Shown: positions 52,226 through 62,238, numbered from the stretch's first letter. The stretch is DNA of 64,000 nucleotides from Saccharibacillus qingshengii (GCF_013185195.1 NZ_JAAZWC010000015.1:55331-119330), one strand, 5' to 3'. The notes: generated from the letters alone by a model not told the origin. A program made the numbers and translations.

Positions 52226-53848
52226 TTATTTATGTCCCGAATACCGAAAATATCCGAAGTCCGCATGGCTGCCGTGCAGCTTCTCCAGATCGTGCACGGC
52301 GATTCCAACGAAATTCCCCGTGAACCCTCCCGACAGAAATCCGATCGAATACGGCTCGCCCAGGCTCTTCCACTCGCCGCAACCGGCTAAACGATACCGG
52401 AATCTCGCCTGAAGTCCATTGACTTCTACCTCCAGTCCAATCTCTCCTTCTTCCCCAGCGGGAAGAGGATGTTCCAGCAGTTCGAATTCGTCTTCCTCTC
52501 CCCGCATGATCGACACAATACGCCCCTGCCGCTCGTCATGGCTGACAAAAGCGTATAAATACCGGGTTTCGCAGAGATACAGCATCAGACCGGCCATCTG
52601 CAAAAAAGATTGCGGACGATAATCGACGGTTGTCTCGGCCCGGAAAGAACGGTCTGTCTGCCGGATCGCCAGCAGATGATGGCGAAACAGACTCTGGGGC
52701 GATTCTCCGGCCGTCAGGCGAAGATAGCCCGGTCTGGCGTTCAACGAGCACCAGTCGGCGTTTGGCAGAATGCGCGGACTGTTCCAGCCCGTCTGCAGTT
52801 CGGCACCTTCAAATCCGTCTTCGAAGCGCCCTTCGCCGCTCGAAAGCTCCGCCCCCGATAACGCATACTCCTCGGGCAGAATAAAATCCAGCTGCGGAGT
52901 ATGCCCGCCTTCAAGCAGTCTCAGCCAGCCTTCTTCGTCCCAGCGGACCCGCTGCAGCGCCGTTTCCCGGCCCAAAACCGCATAATCGCCTTCGATCGGA
53001 CGCGTACACAGATGCGCTATGACCCAATCTCCGCCCGGCGTATCGACCAGGCTGGCATGTCCGGCGCACTGCAGAGGCCAGTCCGGCCGATCGCTCGAAG
53101 TCAGCATCGGGTTGCTTGGATCGACTTCGTAAGGACCGTGCAGTCCGCGCGACCGGGCCACGGTCACCGCATGTCCCGCTCCGGTTCCTCCCTCGGCCGT
53201 AATCAGATAATACCAGCCGTTATGCCGGTACACATGCGGTGCCTCCGTTTTGCGAAGCTCCGTTCCGTCGAAGATCTTGACGGGACGTCCGATCATCCGG
53301 CGCAGCACGGGATCATACTCCTGAATCGTAATGCCGACCGATTTGTTGCCCTCCGAAATCCGGTGATCCCAAAGCACGTTCAGCAGCCATTTGCGGCCGT
53401 CTTCGTCGTGGAACAGCGAAGGATCGAAGCCGATTCCGTTCAGATACACCGGCTCGGACCACGGCCCTTCGATCGAAGAGGCCGTGATCAGATAATTGCG
53501 GACATCTTTGAACGGACGGCGGGTGCTTTTGACATCCGTATAGATCAGGTGGAAAAGGCCGTCCGCGTAACTCAGCTGCGGTGCCCAAATACTGCAGTTG
53601 TGCGGATTCCCGGCCAAATCGACCGCTTCTCGGAGCACATCGGTCCGGTGGCTCCAATGGGCCAGATCGTCGGAAGAATAGATCCGGATTCCCGGCAGCC
53701 ATTCGAACGACGAGACGGCGACGTAATACGTTCCTTCGACCCGAAGCAGACACGGGTCGGGATTGAATCCTCTCAATACCGGATTCTCGATCGCACTCCG
53801 CGATCCTGTCTGCCCGGCGGCAGCCGCTTCTTTTTCCCCTGTGTGCAT
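52226..53848 (-). CDS. GH43 beta-xylosidase-like glycoside hydrolase
   Basis: 540 aa. N-terminal five-bladed propeller: general base Asp31 (GFNPDPCLLRV), pKa modulator Asp142 (GFDPSLFHDEDG) and general acid Glu202 (KTEAPHVYRH). The C-terminal beta-sandwich (from about residue 330 to the end, GWNSPRILPNADWCSLNARP) is typical of GH43 beta-xylosidase/arabinofuranosidase subfamily 11. No signal peptide, so it acts on imported xylo- or arabino-oligosaccharides. Last gene of the operon; the 39-bp gap from the pectinesterase suggests co-transcription. AAGGGGAAGG precedes the ATG. Confidence 0.9.
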   Translation of the reverse strand: MHTGEKEAAAAGQTGSRSAIENPVLRGFNPDPCLLRVEGTYYVAVSSFEWLPGIRIYSSDDLAHWSHRTDVLREAVDLAGNPHNCSIWAPQLSYADGLFHLIYTDVKSTRRPFKDVRNYLITASSIEGPWSEPVYLNGIGFDPSLFHDEDGRKWLLNVLWDHRISEGNKSVGITIQEYDPVLRRMIGRPVKIFDGTELRKTEAPHVYRHNGWYYLITAEGGTGAGHAVTVARSRGLHGPYEVDPSNPMLTSSDRPDWPLQCAGHASLVDTPGGDWVIAHLCTRPIEGDYAVLGRETALQRVRWDEEGWLRLLEGGHTPQLDFILPEEYALSGAELSSGEGRFEDGFEGAELQTGWNSPRILPNADWCSLNARPGYLRLTAGESPQSLFRHHLLAIRQTDRSFRAETTVDYRPQSFLQMAGLMLYLCETRYLYAFVSHDERQGRIVSIMRGEEDEFELLEHPLPAGEEGEIGLEVEVNGLQARFRYRLAGCGEWKSLGEPYSIGFLSGGFTGNFVGIAVHDLEKLHGSHADFGYFRYSGHK

Positions 53849-53887
53849 GATGACCTTCCCCTTTCTTTCACTTGCCGATTCGGCTCT

Positions 53888-54871
53888 TTATTCGCGGTAT
53901 GATGCCCAGAAAGGATCATCCGGGAACAGCGATTCTTTGTTCCAGGCTTCGGCTCCGATCGGGCGGCTGACTGTCCAATCGGCGCGGGCGGCAGGAAATG
54001 CCGCCGCTGCCGCCCCGTATTCCCGGTAATCGACCGTCTGCCGATTGGCGGGTTGATTCCAGTCGTGCCAGCCGGAGGGGTGAATATGGTCTCCCATCCG
54101 GCAGCCGGCAAATACCGTTCGCGCATATTCGCGCCAAGGGCGGCCCAGATAGACGGAACCTGCGGGAACACCCGGCTCGGCGGTCAATAGACATTCAAAA
54201 AACACGTATCCCCATGCTTGATCCTGCGGCGTGGAAGCGGCCGTCACATAACCGGACGTTTCATCCCCCGTGCGAGCCCGGCTGCGGAGCTCGCAGTGTT
54301 CGAAACAAGCGGAAGCCCCGCCGAAGATATAGTCGACCGTGCCTTCGATCCGGCAGTTCATATACAGCTGTCTGTACCGGTCATGCGTCTGGCGGATTTC
54401 GATGCCTCCGAACGAAGCCCCGCCGCCTTTTTTCGGCGAAAGCGGGAGAGGCCCTGTGAACAAGGTATCCTGATACCCCCGGAAGGTACAGCCTCGGAAC
54501 ACCGTTCGGTCGCAGTGCGCCGTCAGTGCGATCGCCTGCCCGATCTCGGCACCCTGCCCCGCCGTATTCGACACGGTGATATTCGCAATCCGAAGATCGC
54601 TTCCGCCGAGGAAAAGCGTGGGCGTGGCGAAAGTGCCGATCTCCCCTCCGGTTCCGTCCGGTTCACGGGCATGGCGGTCCATGGCAATCTCTACCTGTCC
54701 GATTCCGATAATCGACAGATAGGAGCGATAAATGATCACCTGCTCGCGGTAGATACCCGGCAGCATGCAGATCGTCTCCGGCACATCCGGCGCACGGCGC
54801 TCCGCTTCTTCCACCGCTTCGCGAAGCGTCGCGTAATCGCAGTAAGGTTCCCCGCCTACCCAAAGCACCAT
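53888..54871 (-). CDS. Pectinesterase (CE8), cytoplasmic form
   Basis: 327-aa right-handed beta-helix esterase that removes methyl groups from galacturonates. CE8 signatures: GYQDTLFTG (Asp/Gln), GTVDYIFGGASACFEHCEL (catalytic Asp, oxyanion region), YLGRPWREYARTVFAG (Arg). No signal peptide, unlike most secreted pectinesterases, so it probably works on imported oligogalacturonides. AAGGAGGG precedes the ATG. 60 bp after the alpha/beta hydrolase gene. Confidence 0.9.
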   Translation of the reverse strand: MVLWVGGEPYCDYATLREAVEEAERRAPDVPETICMLPGIYREQVIIYRSYLSIIGIGQVEIAMDRHAREPDGTGGEIGTFATPTLFLGGSDLRIANITVSNTAGQGAEIGQAIALTAHCDRTVFRGCTFRGYQDTLFTGPLPLSPKKGGGASFGGIEIRQTHDRYRQLYMNCRIEGTVDYIFGGASACFEHCELRSRARTGDETSGYVTAASTPQDQAWGYVFFECLLTAEPGVPAGSVYLGRPWREYARTVFAGCRMGDHIHPSGWHDWNQPANRQTVDYREYGAAAAAFPAARADWTVSRPIGAEAWNKESLFPDDPFWASYRE

Positions 54872-54931
54872 CGCTCTCCCTCCTTGTCAACGACTGGCAG
54901 CCGGACGGTTCCGCTCGTCCGGCCCGCTTGT

Positions 54932-55822
54932 TTATAGATGCTTGTTCAGAAAAGCCAGCCAGGTTTGCCGCATATTGAGCGTCTCCGCGTGCCCGCCGCT
55001 CGTAGAAACGCAGCGCCAATGTTCGGCATGTCCGGTTTCCGCATAGGCGGACCGGAGTCCTTCATCCAGCCGCCGGACTCCTTCGGGCGGACACAGCCGG
55101 TCGTGCCTGCCTGTCAGACTGATCCGGGGCCTTGGCGCGATGCGCTTCTGAATATCCAGCGTTTCGACATGTTTCAGCAGCCCGGGCACATACGAATAAA
55201 ACCCGTGGTGATCCAGACCGCGCCGCTCGATCAATGCCCGGGCTTCCACCTGCCCGCAGATATCGACCGTCACTCCGATCCGTTCGTCGAGCGCCGACGA
55301 CCACCAGGCCATCAGTCCGCCCATCGACATGCCTACTGTCGCAACCCTCGAAGCGTCGATATCTTCTCTGCCGGATAGATAATCCAGAAACTTCAGATTA
55401 TCGTGGAGCATCATGCCCCACATCACCTGTCCGTTCCAGAGCATCTCCTTGAACGTCTCGCTCTCGCTTCTGCCGCTTCGCTCGCCGAAGCACCACATAT
55501 CGATGCAGCCTACGGCGTATCCCATACCCGTCAACGCTTGGGCGAATGATTCCTGCTGCAGATAGGAGCTGCTGCGAATCAATTCCCGCTTGCCCTGTTC
55601 ATACAGTCCGCCGTGCGAATGGTTGAACAGGACCAGCGGGTAAGGACCGGAACCTTCAGTCGGCATCGCGACATAAGCCGGCACTTCTTCGATGCCGTTC
55701 AGCTCCAGCATCAACGATTCCAGGCAGTAGCCGCCTTGTGTGTCCCGCCGGATCGAGCGGGCCCGAACGTCCTGATTTGTCGGCAGGTCGCCGAGGCACT
55801 TCCAGAGCGGGTCGTCGCGCAT
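54932..55822 (-). CDS. Alpha/beta hydrolase (acetylesterase/dienelactone hydrolase-like)
   Basis: 296 aa. Nucleophile elbow VGMSMGGLMAWW (Ser), Asp in LTGRHDRLCPPEGVRRL, His in STSGGHAETL; oxyanion area VLFNHSHGGLYEQG. No signal peptide. In this locus it would most simply remove acetyl groups from pectin or xylan oligomers; that is inferred from its neighbours. GAGGAGG precedes the ATG. Genes on both sides are within 65 bp. Confidence 0.85.
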   Translation of the reverse strand: MRDDPLWKCLGDLPTNQDVRARSIRRDTQGGYCLESLMLELNGIEEVPAYVAMPTEGSGPYPLVLFNHSHGGLYEQGKRELIRSSSYLQQESFAQALTGMGYAVGCIDMWCFGERSGRSESETFKEMLWNGQVMWGMMLHDNLKFLDYLSGREDIDASRVATVGMSMGGLMAWWSSALDERIGVTVDICGQVEARALIERRGLDHHGFYSYVPGLLKHVETLDIQKRIAPRPRISLTGRHDRLCPPEGVRRLDEGLRSAYAETGHAEHWRCVSTSGGHAETLNMRQTWLAFLNKHL

Positions 55823-55857
55823 CGGTCATTCCTCCTCGCTTCGCAAAATGAACAGAT

Positions 55858-57207
55858 TCAAGAAGTAGCTTCGGAAAAGGCACGTTCGATCACAAGTTCG
55901 GTTGACCCTGTCCGATCCCGCGAACGGCAGGCCTCGATCTCGATATTCTCGCCGTTTGCGACCTGGAAAGCCGGACCCTCGTGTCCGGCAATACGCACGC
56001 GATAAAAGCTGATATCTTGGACGTTGCCCAGATAGAAGCCCCGCGCACGCATCGGCTCGAGGTCAGCCATCATCGCCGGCAGCCCCGGTAAGGCATGCTC
56101 GGCCATCGAAATCTCGATATCTTCGAATGTGATTTCCGACACCGGCATCTCGGCCAGTCCGTACAGGAATCCGGCCGACGCATGGACCTGACGGGCCGTA
56201 ATATGGGCGAAATGGATACGACGGAACTGCGGGGTATCCCGGGTCACCGGATACGGATTCTTATCCCACACATAACGGTCTTTGCCTCTCGGTCCGCAGA
56301 AATAATACAAGTTGAGAATAAACGGACAGATCACTTCTTCCATGACGATCTGGCTGATCCGAATATCTTCGACGACCCCGCCCCGACCGCGTCTCGATTT
56401 GAAGCGGATTCCCCGGTCGGTCTGCTTGAATATACAGTTCTGGATCACGACATTGCGGATATCCCCACTCATTTCGCTGCCCAGCACAACGGCCCCGTGT
56501 CCGTGCAGCATCGTGCAGTTGGAGATGGAAATATTCTCGCAGGGCACCCGGTCTTCGGTATCTTCGGTGCCCGACTTGATCGCGATACAGTCGTCGCCGA
56601 CATCGATATGACAGTTGACGATTCGTACGCCGCTGCACGATTCCGGATTGATTCCGTCGGTGTTGGGCGAATCCGCCGGATTCAGAATCGACAGATTGTC
56701 GATCGTGACATCCGTACACAACACGGGATTGACCGTCCAGCTCGGCGAATTGCGCAGATTCAAGTCGCGCAGCGTCACCCGGCTGCAGGAATCGAGTCCG
56801 ATCAGTTTCGGACGCGGATACGCCAGTTCTTCCGCAGCGCCGCGGTGCCGCTCCCACCATGCCTGACCGCAGCCGTCGAGCGTGCCGCCTCCCGTGACCG
56901 AGACTTGTTCGAGGCCTGACCCGTAGATGCAGGAAGCGTAAACCTGCCGGCGCACCCCTTCCCAGCGGGAATCCACCACGGGATAATCCGCAGGATCCGT
57001 GCTGAAGCTCAGTACCGCGCCCGGACTGAGCCGAAGTTCGATCCGGCTGCGCAGCGCGATCGACCCGGTGAGATACTGCCCTGCCGGGATAAACACGGTA
57101 CCTCCCCCGGCAAGCGCCGCGGCATCGATTGCCGCTTGAATCCCGGCGGTCGACCGTTCCTGCCCGCCGGGAAAAGCGCCGTAATCGTTTACGTTATACA
57201 TGCCCAA
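55858..57207 (-). CDS. GH28 polygalacturonase-like enzyme, cytoplasmic
   Basis: 449-aa right-handed beta-helix. The four GH28 signatures are present: NTDGINPESC, GDDCIAIKSG, HGHGAVVLGSEMSG and RGIRFKSRRGRGG (the family RIK-like motif). No signal peptide, which suits exo-type trimming of imported galacturonides or rhamnogalacturonides. The TTG start at 57207 lies 9 nt after AAGGAG and overlaps the GH105 stop by 14 nt; ATG 57201 is the alternative. Tight coupling with GH105 suggests one pathway. Confidence 0.9.
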   Translation of the reverse strand: MGMYNVNDYGAFPGGQERSTAGIQAAIDAAALAGGGTVFIPAGQYLTGSIALRSRIELRLSPGAVLSFSTDPADYPVVDSRWEGVRRQVYASCIYGSGLEQVSVTGGGTLDGCGQAWWERHRGAAEELAYPRPKLIGLDSCSRVTLRDLNLRNSPSWTVNPVLCTDVTIDNLSILNPADSPNTDGINPESCSGVRIVNCHIDVGDDCIAIKSGTEDTEDRVPCENISISNCTMLHGHGAVVLGSEMSGDIRNVVIQNCIFKQTDRGIRFKSRRGRGGVVEDIRISQIVMEEVICPFILNLYYFCGPRGKDRYVWDKNPYPVTRDTPQFRRIHFAHITARQVHASAGFLYGLAEMPVSEITFEDIEISMAEHALPGLPAMMADLEPMRARGFYLGNVQDISFYRVRIAGHEGPAFQVANGENIEIEACRSRDRTGSTELVIERAFSEATS

Positions 57208-58387
57208 CGGAATCCGCTCCTTCCCGGCGTGCGGACACCCCTTTTGCGCGATTGGCTTCCGGCAGCGTCCATTCGTATTCCGCGCAGAACTTCAAGAAAG
57301 CGCCCAGACCTTTCAAATCGTTGGTCACGATCGGCTCGCTGATGTAGTAGGCGAAAGTGCCGTCCCGCTTGTCCGCGCCGCCGAGACCGGCGACCTGACA
57401 GTTCTTGTTCAGATTGATCCAGCCTTCTTGGGTCTCCAGTACAAATTCGTCCAATATCCCATGGAATGCCCGGTCCAGCGTTTCCTGCCATGTCTGATCG
57501 AGCACGCCGAGCCGGATTCCTTTGGCGATGGCGTAAGCGATCATGCTGGAAGCCGATGCTTCGAGATAATTGCCTTTGCGCGAACCGCAGTCGACGATTT
57601 GATACCAGACACCCGAATCCGCTTCCTGGTAGCGGCGCAGCGCCGTCAGCGTATCGACCAGAATCCGGCGCAGTTCGGGAGCATCCGTATGGCTGCCCGG
57701 CAGTTGTTCCAATACGTCGACCAACGCCATCACGAACCAGCCGAGCGAGCGTCCCCAGAAATGCGGCGACAGCCCTGTATTCGGATCGCACCAAGGTTGT
57801 ACCTTTTTCTCGTCCCAGGCATGGAACAGCAGACCCGTTTCGGGGTCCCGCGTATGCCGTTCGCACAGGATAAACTGCCGGATGATATCGTCCAATCCTT
57901 CGCCGCCCGCATATTCCAGCTGATATTGAAGATAGAACGGCGCACCCATGTACAAGCCGTCGAGCCAGATTTGGTACGGGTAGATTTCCTTATGCCAGAA
58001 AGCCCCTTCCGAGGTTCGGGGATGGCGCTCCAATTGTCCGCGCAGCCGATCGGCGGCCAGGCGGTATTTGCGTTCTCCGGTCTCCGCATGCAGGGCGAAC
58101 AGCAGCTTGCCGTTGTTGATATGGTCGATATTGTACTCGTCTTCCGTGTAGCCGCGAATACTTCCGTCTTCCTGCACAAAATGGTCCATCTGCTGTTGGA
58201 TATAACGGAAATACCGATTGTCGCCGGTATGCCGCCACAGCGCTTCGAATCCTTTCAGCACAACGCCGTAATCGTACGACCATTTGCCGTTAAGACCGTT
58301 GCACGCATACAGCCGCGGCATCCGCTGCATGATGGATTCCGCGGTTCGGATACTCCATCTTGTCGATTGTGTCTCGAGATTGTCCAT
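57194..58387 (-). CDS. GH105 unsaturated rhamnogalacturonyl hydrolase (YteR-like)
   Basis: 397-aa (alpha/alpha)6-barrel hydrolase that removes the terminal unsaturated galacturonate left by pectate or rhamnogalacturonan lyases. The catalytic Asp143 lies in YPYQIWLDGLYMG, the same numbering as in YteR; HINNGKLLFALHAETG, PHFWGRSLGWFVMAL and GNYLEASASSMIAYA follow the family. Cytoplasmic. Located between the SBP gene and GH28, so it would act on rhamnogalacturonan fragments after import. Confidence 0.92.
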   Translation of the reverse strand: MDNLETQSTRWSIRTAESIMQRMPRLYACNGLNGKWSYDYGVVLKGFEALWRHTGDNRYFRYIQQQMDHFVQEDGSIRGYTEDEYNIDHINNGKLLFALHAETGERKYRLAADRLRGQLERHPRTSEGAFWHKEIYPYQIWLDGLYMGAPFYLQYQLEYAGGEGLDDIIRQFILCERHTRDPETGLLFHAWDEKKVQPWCDPNTGLSPHFWGRSLGWFVMALVDVLEQLPGSHTDAPELRRILVDTLTALRRYQEADSGVWYQIVDCGSRKGNYLEASASSMIAYAIAKGIRLGVLDQTWQETLDRAFHGILDEFVLETQEGWINLNKNCQVAGLGGADKRDGTFAYYISEPIVTNDLKGLGAFLKFCAEYEWTLPEANRAKGVSARREGADSVGHV

Positions 58388-58468
58388 GTCATCCTCCTGG
58401 TGGACCGGAGCGGCAGCCCGCTCCGTCCGGATCTGTGGTTCCGTGCGATTCGATCGGTGAGCTGCAAT

Positions 58469-59992
58469 TTACGATTTCGACTCTTTGTAAGCGGCTTCAT
58501 ATTCGGAAATGATGGTTGCTCCTCCGGCATTCTTCCAGCTCTCCACCGCCGCGTCGAATCCCGCCCGGTCCAGTTCGCCCAAGATATACTTGTACGTGGC
58601 ATCCATGATCATTTTTTGCAGTTCGGAACCCTGGGTGTTATAGGTTTCCGATTCCAGCGAGTAGGCCGGATTCAGCACGGCATATTTGGCGTTATCGGCA
58701 ATCAGTTTGTCCGATTCCTGTTTCAGCGGGTCCGCGTCGTGAATCGCATATCCGCTTTCTTTGGGACGGCTGGCGGCAAAAGGCTGCACTTCCTGCTGCC
58801 ACAGATCGGTATCGGTAATCGTCACCGCGTCCTGGTCGTCGACCGTGTAGTGGGTTCCTTCGATCCCGTAGGTCATCAAAGCGTAACTTTCCTCGTCCAT
58901 CAGATCGTTCACGAATTTCAGGATCCGTTTCAGCTCGGCTTCGTCTTTGACTTCGGACCTTGGGAAGGCCAGCAGTCCGCCGATTCCGTTGTTGGCCGCC
59001 CAGATCGCGCGATCCGCTTCGTTTCCGGTTGAGGTTATATCATTGACCAGTACAAGTTCCATATCGTCCTGCAGCCCTTTGGCCATATTGAGCAGATTCT
59101 TGCTGTCGAAGATCGCCCCCACGTAGATACCGGCGCGGCCCTGCGCAAACTTCTGCTGCTGATCGGTTTTGGCGGTGACGGCAAAGTCCTGATTGATATA
59201 CCCTTTTTCATAGAGAGCCTTCATGTAATCCATCGTCTTGACGTACGAATCGGTCATGAATTCGGGCGTCATCTTGCCGTCTTCGCTCACCTGCCAGATA
59301 TTAGGCGTTCCGAAATACGAACTCAGCGTCTTGAACGCTCCGTATACCAGATCGCTGCGATCGACGAAGCCCGTCGTATCGTCTTTGCCGTTGCCGTCCG
59401 GATCGTCTTCCGTGAAAGCCCGCGCCACTTCCATCAGTTCATCGGTCGTTTGCGGCGCCTCAAGTCCCAGCTTATCCAGCCAGTCTTTGCGGATCGTGAC
59501 TCCGTTGCGCGCCAGATCTTTCTGGAACGGAACCCCGTACAGCTTGCCTCCGATCGAAGCGGAACGGCGGGTGTCTTCGGAAATCTTGGCCAGATTCGGA
59601 TAATCGTTCAGATACGGCTCGACTTCCCAGAACAGACCCGACTTGAGGGAGTTGCGTACCGAAGAATTGTCGAGCAGCGTAAGCGTCACGACATCGGCAA
59701 GCGAATCCGAAGCGAGGGAAGTATTGATCCGCTCTTCTTTGGAAGCATCCGGAATCCAGGAAAACTGGATATCCGCATTCGTTTTTTCTTCGATTTTGTT
59801 CAAAATGGTGTCGGTCGGCGGAGAAGCGGTATGCAGAATATTGAGCCAGCTGATCGTCGCTTTGGAGTTCTCGTCATACGGTTCTCCCGTAGCGGCCTGG
59901 CTGCCGCCTCCTCCACAGGCAGCGAGCAGCAGGAATGTGGTACACAACAACAGAGCACCCGTTTGACGAACTTTTTTTGCGGCTGTTTTCAT
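58469..59992 (-). CDS. Family-1 extracellular solute-binding lipoprotein (LplA/YtcQ-like)
   Basis: 507 aa. Signal peptide with lipobox LLLAACGG, then the SBP_bac_1 domain: ATISWLNILHTASPPTDTIL, NADIQFSWIPDASKEERINT, GGKLYGVPFQKDLARNGVTI, RKDWLDKLGLEAPQTTDELM. LplA-like SBPs of this length serve transporters for rhamnogalacturonides and other complex sugars in Bacillus and Paenibacillus. 49 bp downstream of lplB and followed by the glycosidases. Confidence 0.92.
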   Translation of the reverse strand: MKTAAKKVRQTGALLLCTTFLLLAACGGGGSQAATGEPYDENSKATISWLNILHTASPPTDTILNKIEEKTNADIQFSWIPDASKEERINTSLASDSLADVVTLTLLDNSSVRNSLKSGLFWEVEPYLNDYPNLAKISEDTRRSASIGGKLYGVPFQKDLARNGVTIRKDWLDKLGLEAPQTTDELMEVARAFTEDDPDGNGKDDTTGFVDRSDLVYGAFKTLSSYFGTPNIWQVSEDGKMTPEFMTDSYVKTMDYMKALYEKGYINQDFAVTAKTDQQQKFAQGRAGIYVGAIFDSKNLLNMAKGLQDDMELVLVNDITSTGNEADRAIWAANNGIGGLLAFPRSEVKDEAELKRILKFVNDLMDEESYALMTYGIEGTHYTVDDQDAVTITDTDLWQQEVQPFAASRPKESGYAIHDADPLKQESDKLIADNAKYAVLNPAYSLESETYNTQGSELQKMIMDATYKYILGELDRAGFDAAVESWKNAGGATIISEYEAAYKESKS

Positions 59993-60041
59993 GTGATTAC
60001 CCCTTCTCTTTGGAATAAATAGAATCTGTTCGGCCGTCCGA

Positions 60042-61004
60042 TCAGTACACGCCGTCTTCCCCCATCTTTTTGGCGAGGCGGTTGGACAGCATGACCAGCA
60101 CCAAACCGACGACTCCCTTGAACAAGCCTACGGTCGTACTGTAGCTGAGCTGCCCGTTCTTGAGTCCCGCGGTATAGATGTACGTATCGAAAATCTCCGC
60201 CACTTCGCGGTTGAGGGAATTCAGCAGCAGATACATATGCTCGAAGCCGAGATCAAGCGTACTTCCGATCTTGAGAATCAGCAGGGTGATGATGACGGGA
60301 CGGATCGCCGGAAGCGTGACATGCCAGGTCTTGCGCAGCCGTCCGGCTCCGTCCATCTCCGCCGCCTCGTACAGTTGGGTATCGACCACGGTGATCGCGG
60401 CCAGATAGATGATGGTCGACCAGCCGAGTTCTTTCCAGATGATCTGTCCGATGTACACGGTACGCAGCCATTCGGGCGAGGTCAGGAAACTGATCTTCGG
60501 CAGTCCGACCGCAGCCAGCAGTTCGTTGAGCACTCCGCCGTCCACCGTCATGAAGACGTAGCTGATCGAGACGATGATGACCCACGACATAAAGTGCGGG
60601 ATATAGATGATCGTCTGGATCGCGCCTTTGAAAAATTTGTGCCGCACTTCGTTCAGCATCAGTGCGATAAGGATCGGCAGCGGGAAAAAGAAGACGATAT
60701 TCATCGCGAACAGCACCAGCGTATTGCGCAGCAGCATAAAGAAGGTAGGTTCGGTAAACAGCCGAATGAAATGCTTGAAGCCGACCCAAGGGCTGTCGAG
60801 GATCCCCCGATACGGCTGGTAATCCTGGAAGGCAATAATCAGACCTCCCATCGGAAAATACTTGAAGATGACAAAATACAAAAAACCGGGCAGGATCATC
60901 AAATACAGCAGCATATGCTTGCGCAGCCCGAAACGGCTTTTGCGCACAGCCTGACGATCCAGCTTCAGCAGTGACGTATCGGACACGTTCACCGGCTTGG
61001 CCAT
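60042..61004 (-). CDS. lplB: LplB-like sugar ABC permease
   Basis: 320-aa permease with six TMs. HMLLYLMILPGFLYFVIFKY is TM1; the ATPase-contact loop EAAEMDGAGRLRKTWHVTLP is the EAA motif. PFAM BPD_transp_1 with the longer N terminus (about 30 residues) typical of LplB/YteP. GAGGT precedes the ATG. First gene of the minus-strand operon with SBP and glycosidases. No sugar-specific MsmX-type ATPase is in this window; it must be supplied elsewhere, as is usual for such importers. Confidence 0.92.
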   Translation of the reverse strand: MAKPVNVSDTSLLKLDRQAVRKSRFGLRKHMLLYLMILPGFLYFVIFKYFPMGGLIIAFQDYQPYRGILDSPWVGFKHFIRLFTEPTFFMLLRNTLVLFAMNIVFFFPLPILIALMLNEVRHKFFKGAIQTIIYIPHFMSWVIIVSISYVFMTVDGGVLNELLAAVGLPKISFLTSPEWLRTVYIGQIIWKELGWSTIIYLAAITVVDTQLYEAAEMDGAGRLRKTWHVTLPAIRPVIITLLILKIGSTLDLGFEHMYLLLNSLNREVAEIFDTYIYTAGLKNGQLSYSTTVGLFKGVVGLVLVMLSNRLAKKMGEDGVY

Positions 61005-61088
61005 CGCTCACCAACCTCGCTTTCGCTTTGAATTCCGTTTGCTACCCAAGCGTAAGCGTAAGCCGGTATTCCGTATATAATCATCAAA

Positions 61089-61102
61089 TGATAACGCTTC
61101 CA
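61089..61102. promoter_or_regulatory. Putative CcpA (cre) site between the divergent permease genes
   Basis: TGATAACGCTTCCA matches the cre consensus TGWAARCGYTWNCW at 13 of 14 positions. It lies 85 bp before the lplB start and 184 bp before the divergent permease. It would allow carbon catabolite repression of the locus. Confidence 0.5.
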
Positions 61103-61285
61103 AAATCGCGCCGCTGCGCCATTTCCACCTTCCGGAACTCAGCTGATGATACCCTGCCAAGAAAATGATTATCCGGGTTCCGGCCTCTGCACGCCCGATC
61201 ACCTCATCCCCGGATTATATACGGAACGCAGGGCCGCTGTTATCGTGGAGATAGGTATTCCAGTCCACTCAAGGAGGTTCACAAG

Positions 61286-62173
61286 ATGGAGCATTCATCC
61301 CCGACACACAAGCAGACACTGGGCAGCCGGTTGTTCAATATCGCGAATTATACGATATTGATCCTGATCGCCCTGATTTGTCTGCTTCCTTTCATTAACG
61401 TCATCGCCAGTTCGTTCGCTTCCACCCAGGAGGTCGTATCCAAAAGGTTCATTTTATTCCCGACGACGTTTTCGCTGGACGCCTACCGGTATATCCTCTC
61501 TACCCCGACCATTTTCAAAGGATTGGGCGTGTCGATCGGCGTCACGGTGATCGGTACCATCGTCAGTATGGCCCTGACCGCGCTGATGGCTTACGGACTG
61601 TCCCGCCGCTATCTCAAAGGACGCAACTTCATCAATTTCGTTGTCGTCTTCTCGATGCTGTTCAGCGGCGGCATGATCCCTACGTTTCTTGTCGTCAAGG
61701 GTGTCGGGCTGATCGACTCCTATTGGGCCCTGATTCTGCCGGTTGCCGTCAACGCGTTCAACCTGATCATCATGCGCAACTTTTTCCAGGCGCTGCCCGA
61801 TGAACTGGAAGAGTCCGCCAAAATCGACGGCAGCAACGATTTCGGTATCTTTTTCAAAATCATGCTGCCTCTCGCCCTGCCTTCGATCGCAACCATCTCG
61901 CTGTTCTACGCCGTCACGTATTGGAACACGTACATGACCGCTATTCTGTACCTGACCGATTCCGTAAAATGGCCGATTCAGGTACTGCTGCGCCAGATTG
62001 TCATCGTGTCGAGCGGCATGCAGGCGGAAGGAACGTCCGTCGACGTCATTCCTCCGGCGCAGACGATCAAAATGGCCGTGATCGTGGTCGCGACGCTGCC
62101 GATGCTGATCGCCTATCCGTTTGTCCAGAAACACTTCACCAAAGGCGCTCTGCTCGGAGCCGTCAAAGGCTGA
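61286..62173 (+). CDS. lplC: LplC/YtcP-like sugar ABC permease (divergent from lplB)
   Basis: 295-aa permease with six TMs. NYTILILIALICLLPFINVI is TM1; the EAA loop is EESAKIDGSNDFGIFFKIML; the typical tail PFVQKHFTKGALLGAVKG ends the chain. AAGGAGGT lies eight bases before the ATG. It should complete the importer with LplB and the SBP, but it is on the opposite strand, whereas the three genes normally lie in one operon. Closed by a terminator at 62193. Confidence 0.92.
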   Translation: MEHSSPTHKQTLGSRLFNIANYTILILIALICLLPFINVIASSFASTQEVVSKRFILFPTTFSLDAYRYILSTPTIFKGLGVSIGVTVIGTIVSMALTALMAYGLSRRYLKGRNFINFVVVFSMLFSGGMIPTFLVVKGVGLIDSYWALILPVAVNAFNLIIMRNFFQALPDELEESAKIDGSNDFGIFFKIMLPLALPSIATISLFYAVTYWNTYMTAILYLTDSVKWPIQVLLRQIVIVSSGMQAEGTSVDVIPPAQTIKMAVIVVATLPMLIAYPFVQKHFTKGALLGAVKG

Positions 62174-62192
62174 TCCCCTCCGTTTCGCAAGC

Positions 62193-62238
62193 AGGCCCCG
62201 TACTTCTGTGAACCCACAGGAGCACGGGGCCTTTCTTG
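62193..62238. terminator. Bidirectional terminator between lplC and the AraC-type regulator
   Basis: Nine-bp stem AGGCCCCGT/ACGGGGCCT around a loop that itself can pair (CTGTG/CACAG), then a broken T tract. Confidence 0.75.
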
